5,859 bases of DNA from Nitrosomonadaceae bacterium. Lineage in GTDB: Bacteria > Pseudomonadota > Gammaproteobacteria > Burkholderiales > Usitatibacteraceae. Of this stretch, positions 1 through 5,859 are shown piece by piece. Position 1 is the stretch's first letter, and every line of letters starts with the position of its first letter. Below the pieces are notes generated by a model. The model worked only from the letters and a program-made list of their open reading frames with translations, made no database searches and had not been told where the DNA came from. The DNA lies in assembly GCA_021300055.1 (NCBI GenBank), contig JAJTHU010000350.1, forward strand, positions 1 to 5,859, in the 5' to 3' direction. A program made the position numbers and the translations under genes.

Positions 1-42
1 ATCGATGGCGTGATCGTAATGCCGGCGAGCGCCGCAGGATGA
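1..42 (+). CDS. C-terminal end of upstream gene, probably PTS EIIA (mannose family), partial
   Basis: Frame 1 is open from the window edge to a TGA at 40-42 and gives a 13-residue tail beginning IDGVIVMP. EIIA-Man domain proteins often end in a short Gly-Asp/Glu-Gly-Val/Ile segment followed by a few residues, and the tail fits that pattern. In betaproteobacteria a gene for this EIIA commonly lies directly before ptsH, which is the position here. Its role would be to accept phosphate from HPr on a His residue outside this window. The identification is inference from context and a very short tail. Frame 3 is also open to a TAG at 90-92 but gives an Arg-rich, unrecognisable peptide. The gene ends 64 bases before ptsH. 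Confidence 0.45.
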   Translation: MDGVIVMPASAAG

Positions 43-106
43 CCGACGCAGCCCGACCGCGCCGAACCCTTCCATATATGTATGTAAGCTAGAAAAGCGA
101 CAGACC

Positions 107-376
107 ATGCTCAAACAGGAAGTCGAAATCGTCAACAAGCTTGGGTTGCATGCACGCGCATCGGCCAAGTTGACCCAAACGGCTGCGGCTTACCAAAGCG
201 ACGTTTTCATCGCCAAGGGTGGTCGGCGCGTCAATGCCAAGTCAATCATGGGCGTGATGATGCTGGCAGCGGGAAAAGGCACCCGCGTCCAACTTGAAAC
301 CAGTGGCGTGGACGAGGCAGAAGCGATGGCAGCGTTGACGGCGCTGATCGCCGACAAATTTGGAGAGGGCGAGTGA
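107..376 (+). CDS. ptsH: HPr, phosphocarrier protein of the phosphotransferase system
   Basis: This 89-residue cytoplasmic protein carries phosphate from EI to EIIA proteins. The full HPr fold length is present. The active-site motif NKLGLHARAS covers residues 10-19, with His15 as the phosphoryl acceptor and Arg17 as its partner. The second conserved region, NAKSIMGVMML at 43-53, holds Ser46, the residue phosphorylated by HPr kinase/phosphorylase in Gram-positive bacteria and in proteobacteria that carry hprK. The ATG at 107 gives the canonical N-terminus with His at 15, so the start is well supported. The ribosome site is weak: only a purine run AGAAAAG at 91-97, nine bases upstream. It lies 97 bases before ptsI and probably shares its transcript. 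No convincing -35/-10 pair is visible in 43-106, so transcription may start upstream of the window. Confidence 0.97.
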   Translation: MLKQEVEIVNKLGLHARASAKLTQTAAAYQSDVFIAKGGRRVNAKSIMGVMMLAAGKGTRVQLETSGVDEAEAMAALTALIADKFGEGE

Positions 377-407
377 CCACAAGTCGCCAGATTAAAACCC
401 TAGCAAT

Positions 408-447
408 GGCGGGCTTTTTCAGACATTTTTTCTTGAAAACGCCCGCC
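408..447 (+). promoter_or_regulatory. Hairpin in ptsH-ptsI spacer
   Basis: GGCGGGC at 408-414 is the exact reverse complement of GCCCGCC at 441-447. After one mismatch (415/440) the stem continues as TTTTC at 416-420 with GAAAA at 435-439, closing a 14-base loop. The hairpin starts 31 bases after the ptsH stop and ends 15 bases before the ptsI Shine-Dalgarno run. No T tract follows the 3' arm, so it does not look like a simple terminator. Possible roles are an mRNA processing or stability element that sets the HPr:EI ratio, or an element controlling ptsI translation. The pairing is seen directly. The role is inference. Confidence 0.55.
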
Positions 448-462
448 GATACTAGACTTTGC

Positions 463-468
463 GGGGGG
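463..468 (+). promoter_or_regulatory. Ribosome binding site of ptsI
   Basis: A run of six G residues lies five bases before the ATG at 474. It is the only good Shine-Dalgarno-like sequence in the spacer and decides the ptsI start against the in-frame TTG at 459, which would sit upstream of it. GCGGG at 461-465 can pair with CCCGC at 442-446, so the site could be masked when the 408-447 hairpin is open. Confidence 0.65.
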
Positions 469-473
469 CATTC

Positions 474-2219
474 ATGAGCTTCAGTATGCATGGGCTCGGC
501 GTTTCAGGCGGTATTGCCATCGGCCACGCCCATCTGGTCACGCTCGCATCGCTTGAGGTCGATCACTATTCGATTCCGCCGGAGTTCGTCGCCCGCGAGG
601 TCAAGCGCTTTGATCGCGCCGTCAAATCCGTCCGCGCCGAGTTAGACGCGCTCGAGGGTGAACTCAAGGAACAGCACGATCAGCACGCTGGCTCTGGCGA
701 CATCGCCGCGTTCGTTACCATCCACCGGATGCTGCTCGATGACCCCACCTTAGCTGAGGAGCCGCGCGCCATCATTCAGCGCGACCATTGCAACGCCGAG
801 TGGGCAATCAAGGTGCAGACCGATGAACTACTGGCGCAGTTTGCCGAGGTTCAAGACGAGTATCTGCGCGAACGCAAAACCGATGTCCGCCAAGTCGCCG
901 AACGCATCGTTGCAGCACTGACCGGACAGGGTGGCGCCGTCCCGGAAAAGCTGCGCGAGCGTGCCGAAGACACGATCTTGGTGGCGCACGACCTATCCCC
1001 CGCTGATGTGATCCTATTTAAGGATCATCAGGTCGCAGCATTTATCACCGACCTAGGTGGCCGCACCTCCCACACGGCGATCTTGGCACGTAGCTTAGGC
1101 ATCCCAGCGATTGTGGCGCTGCACGGCTCACGCGAAATCGTGCGTGAAGATGAACTTATCATCGTCGACGGCACACAGGGCGTGGTCATCGTCGACCCCG
1201 ACGAAACGGTGCTGGCCGAGTACCGTCTCAGGCAAGAGCAGTGGCGCCTAGAACGGCAAAAGCTCACGCGAATCAAGTCTGCTGCGGCCGAGACCCTCGA
1301 TGGCGTGGCGGTCGAGCTACACGCCAACATTGAACTCCCCAGCGACATCGACGCCGTTCGCCAATGTGGCGCCACCGGTGTGGGTCTGTTTCGCAGCGAG
1401 TTTTTGTTTCTGAATCGTCGCGATTTGCCCTCCGAGGACGAGCAGTTCGAAGCCTACCGCGCGGTTGCCCAGGGACTAGAGGGTATGCCGGTGGTGATTC
1501 GCACCCTCGATATTGGAGCGGACAAAACCCTCGATCCAAATATCTCCAATAACGCGCATTCGGCCTTGGGTTTGCGAGCCATCCGCTACTGCCTCGCCGA
1601 ACCGCAAGTCTTCAACGCCCAACTACGCGCGATCCTGCGCGCCTCCAAGTACGGCGATGTCCGCATCTTGATCCCGATGCTGGCCTCCGCAGTGGAAATC
1701 CGTCAAACGCTCGCCGCAATTGCCATTGCCAAAGATCAGTTGCGCGCCGAAGGCCGCAAGTTTGACCCGGCCATCAAGGTCGGCGGGATGATTGAGGTGC
1801 CCGCAGCGGCGATCGCGCTGCCCATGTTCCTGCGGCAGTTAGACTTTCTGTCGATCGGCACGAATGACTTGATCCAGTACACGCTCGCCATCGACCGTAC
1901 CGACGACACAGTCGCGCATCTGTACGATCCACTCCATCCGGCGGTATTGCACCTCGTTGCAAGCGTGATCGAGCAAGCAAATCTCGCAAACGTGCCGGTA
2001 GCCGTCTGCGGCGAGATGGCTGGAGATGTCTCGTTGACACGGCTGTTACTTGCTTTTGGGTTGCGCGATTTCTCGATGCATCCTGCCAATATTCTGCCGG
2101 TCAAGCAGCGCGTCTTGAATACAGACACCAGCGCTTGCCGACGTATCGCTGCAGAGCTGATGCGTAGCGGCGACAGCGAAGAAATTCGCGCCAAGCTTGC
2201 GGAGCTCAATCGCGCATGA
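474..2219 (+). CDS. ptsI: Phosphoenolpyruvate-protein phosphotransferase (PTS enzyme I)
   Basis: This 581-residue cytoplasmic enzyme takes phosphate from PEP onto a His and passes it to HPr, the first step of the PTS. Length is normal for EI. Domains in order, numbered from the ATG at 474: N-terminal HPr-binding helical domain (about 5-130), phosphohistidine domain with GGRTSHTAILAR and His200 as phosphoacceptor, and PEP-binding barrel (about 260-550). Barrel residues seen include Arg307 in GLFRSEF, Arg343 in VIRTLDIG, Glu441 in GMIEVPAA, Asn464-Asp465 in SIGTNDLIQY and catalytic Cys512 in VCGEMAGD. All key residues are present, so it should be active. The NPxLG motif usual before GLRAIR is changed to AHSALG. 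The ATG at 474 is chosen for its G-rich ribosome site. A TTG at 459 and an ATG at 486 are alternatives. The stop overlaps the next gene's ATG. Confidence 0.97.
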   Translation: MSFSMHGLGVSGGIAIGHAHLVTLASLEVDHYSIPPEFVAREVKRFDRAVKSVRAELDALEGELKEQHDQHAGSGDIAAFVTIHRMLLDDPTLAEEPRAIIQRDHCNAEWAIKVQTDELLAQFAEVQDEYLRERKTDVRQVAERIVAALTGQGGAVPEKLRERAEDTILVAHDLSPADVILFKDHQVAAFITDLGGRTSHTAILARSLGIPAIVALHGSREIVREDELIIVDGTQGVVIVDPDETVLAEYRLRQEQWRLERQKLTRIKSAAAETLDGVAVELHANIELPSDIDAVRQCGATGVGLFRSEFLFLNRRDLPSEDEQFEAYRAVAQGLEGMPVVIRTLDIGADKTLDPNISNNAHSALGLRAIRYCLAEPQVFNAQLRAILRASKYGDVRILIPMLASAVEIRQTLAAIAIAKDQLRAEGRKFDPAIKVGGMIEVPAAAIALPMFLRQLDFLSIGTNDLIQYTLAIDRTDDTVAHLYDPLHPAVLHLVASVIEQANLANVPVAVCGEMAGDVSLTRLLLAFGLRDFSMHPANILPVKQRVLNTDTSACRRIAAELMRSGDSEEIRAKLAELNRA

Positions 2220-2583
2220 TGCTCGAGATTCCCCATGTGAAGCAGTACGAACCGGGCCTAACTAGACGCTGGTTTCAGAACGGCTATTTCGATCTCTTCA
2301 CATGGCAAGATCAGGGTGGCGCGTTTCATGGCTTTCAACTCTGCTATGCAAAGGACAGTGACCAGCGCGCGCTGCGCTATTCGGTCGACAGTGGTTTGCG
2401 TTATGAGGGCGTCAGTCAACCGGAAGAAAAACCCGGTCGTGCCATGACCGCAATATTCGTTGCAGATGGCACCCCTGACGCAACTCTGCGACAACGGTTC
2501 GAAAAGGACGGCGCCGCGCTGCCACCAGACGTTTTCGAATTTGTCAGCGCGCAACTTGGCTCAGCCGACTCGGCATCTATCTG

Positions 2584-2584
<1 letters not shown>
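2216..2584 (+). CDS. Conserved protein of unknown function, 122 residues
   Basis: I recall similar short uncharacterised proteins in proteobacteria, sharing a pattern like RRWF-x(3)-YFDL near the N-terminus, then GFQLCY, and VADG before the C-terminal helix, but no named domain or function can be assigned. Seen here: RRWFQNGYFDLFTW at residues 17-30, GFQLCYAKD at 39-47, FVADGTPDA at 81-89, then a likely C-terminal helix ending FVSAQL. No signal peptide, membrane segment or metal-binding cluster is visible, so it is probably cytoplasmic. The ATG at 2216 overlaps the ptsI stop as ATGA, with GGAG at 2201-2204 upstream. A second ATG follows at 2219 and would shorten the protein by one residue. 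Its stop overlaps the kinase start as TGATG. Position and coupling suggest coexpression with EI and the kinase. Confidence 0.85.
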
Positions 2585-5486
<2,902 letters not shown>

Positions 5487-5490
<4 letters not shown>

Positions 5491-5859
5491 AAAGCATGAT
5501 CCTCCGTGACCGACTTATCGTGATAGTGCTGCTGTCGTTTGCGTGCAGCGGCTGTGCTTGGCTGCCCTTCGTCTCGCAGGACGTTGGTATTTCGTACATT
5601 GAGCTGGGCGAACGCGCCGCGAAGCGCTTTCCTCTCGAACGCAGCGTAGCGGGCTTGGTGCAAATCAAGCTACTACAGCCACGCATCAACGGCGCGACTA
5701 ACCGCTTGCAAATTTCTCTGGACACCGAGATTTCGCTGCCACAGATTTCTGGCCCCGTCGAAGGAAAATCGCGCAGTTTCTGGGGAACGATGTCGATTTC
5801 CGGCGTGCCGCGTTTCGATCGCGCAACCCAGTCCATCTTCCTCGACGATGCGCGCCTCG
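5487..5859 (+). CDS. DUF1439 (YceB-like) lipoprotein, N-terminal part, truncated by window end
   Basis: The reading frame is open from the ATG at 5487 to the window edge (124 codons). Residues 1-23 form a lipoprotein signal peptide: Lys/Arg-containing start, hydrophobic stretch LIVIVLLSFA, then CSGC with Cys23 the likely lipidated residue. A second Cys at 20 makes the cleavage site slightly ambiguous, and -3 is Cys rather than the usual Leu. The mature part alternates beta-strand-like segments and ends with a pattern close to E. coli YceB: PRFDRATQSIFLDDARL here against VFDKEKGAIFLKDMEV there as I remember it. This family is found in the cell envelope and its function is not well defined. The ATG overlaps the kinase stop as ATGA, so it is probably the next gene of the operon. 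An in-frame ATG at 5496 is an alternative start with GGA better spaced upstream. Confidence 0.8.

Noticed and set aside
71..90. AT-rich patch with CATATATG palindrome as a possible -10 region for ptsH.
   Set aside because: No acceptable -35 hexamer lies about 17 bases upstream in the GC-rich stretch, so a sigma70 promoter is not supported.
39..92. A 17-codon ORF (ATG at 39, overlapping the TGA at 40-42) ending at TAG 90-92, and a start-stop pair ATGTAA at 82-87, both before ptsH.
   Set aside because: The peptide is short, Arg-rich and unlike any leader known to me, and no ribosome site precedes the ATGs at 78 and 82. An unconserved chance ORF is the simplest explanation.
433..453. TTGAAA (433-438) and GATACT (448-453) as a promoter for ptsI.
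   Set aside because: The spacing is only nine bases, far from the 16-18 needed, and the first hexamer lies inside the hairpin stem.
459..473. TTG at 459 as the ptsI start, adding five residues.
   Set aside because: It lies upstream of the G-rich ribosome site that is well spaced for the ATG at 474, and the added residues are not typical of EI N-termini.
1736..2236. Long minus-strand open frames opposite ptsI and the kinase, for example 1736-2236 and 4188-4757.
   Set aside because: They sit antisense to well-supported genes, have compositions expected of codon shadows in GC-rich DNA, and show no recognisable domains.

Overview
The window looks like a chromosomal segment from a moderately GC-rich proteobacterium, most likely a betaproteobacterium. 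This rests on the gene order (apparent EIIA-Man end, then ptsH, then ptsI) and on the style of the EI, hybrid-kinase and DUF1439 proteins. The order or genus cannot be fixed from sequence alone. All recognisable genes lie on the + strand, and almost every base from 107 to the end is coding.

Layout: 1-42 is the last 13 codons of an upstream gene, plausibly the EIIA component of a mannose-type PTS. 43-106 is a short leader. 107-376 encodes HPr (ptsH) with His15 and Ser46. 377-473 is a 97-base spacer holding a strong hairpin and the ptsI ribosome binding site. 474-2219 encodes PTS enzyme I (ptsI). 2216-2584 encodes a 122-residue conserved protein of unknown function. 2584-5490 encodes a 968-residue membrane hybrid histidine kinase: two membrane segments, periplasmic region, HAMP-like linker, HisKA, HATPase, degenerate receiver, canonical receiver, Hpt. 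5487-5859 is the start of a DUF1439 (YceB-like) lipoprotein that runs off the window.

How the genes fit together: EI takes phosphate from PEP and passes it to HPr, which would pass it to the EIIA probably encoded just upstream. No sugar permease is visible, so this resembles the regulatory PTS gene sets of betaproteobacteria. From ptsI onward each stop codon overlaps the next start (ATGA, TGATG, ATGA), so the four downstream genes are probably one translationally coupled operon. This places a PEP-driven phosphate chain and an ATP-driven His-Asp-His phosphorelay in one transcript. Any functional link between the two is inference only.

No mobile element, CRISPR array, tRNA or rRNA was seen. 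The core families are ordinary. The parts worth a second look are the mutually exclusive pairings in the ptsH-ptsI spacer, the degenerate first receiver, the unidentified sensor region and the small unknown protein.
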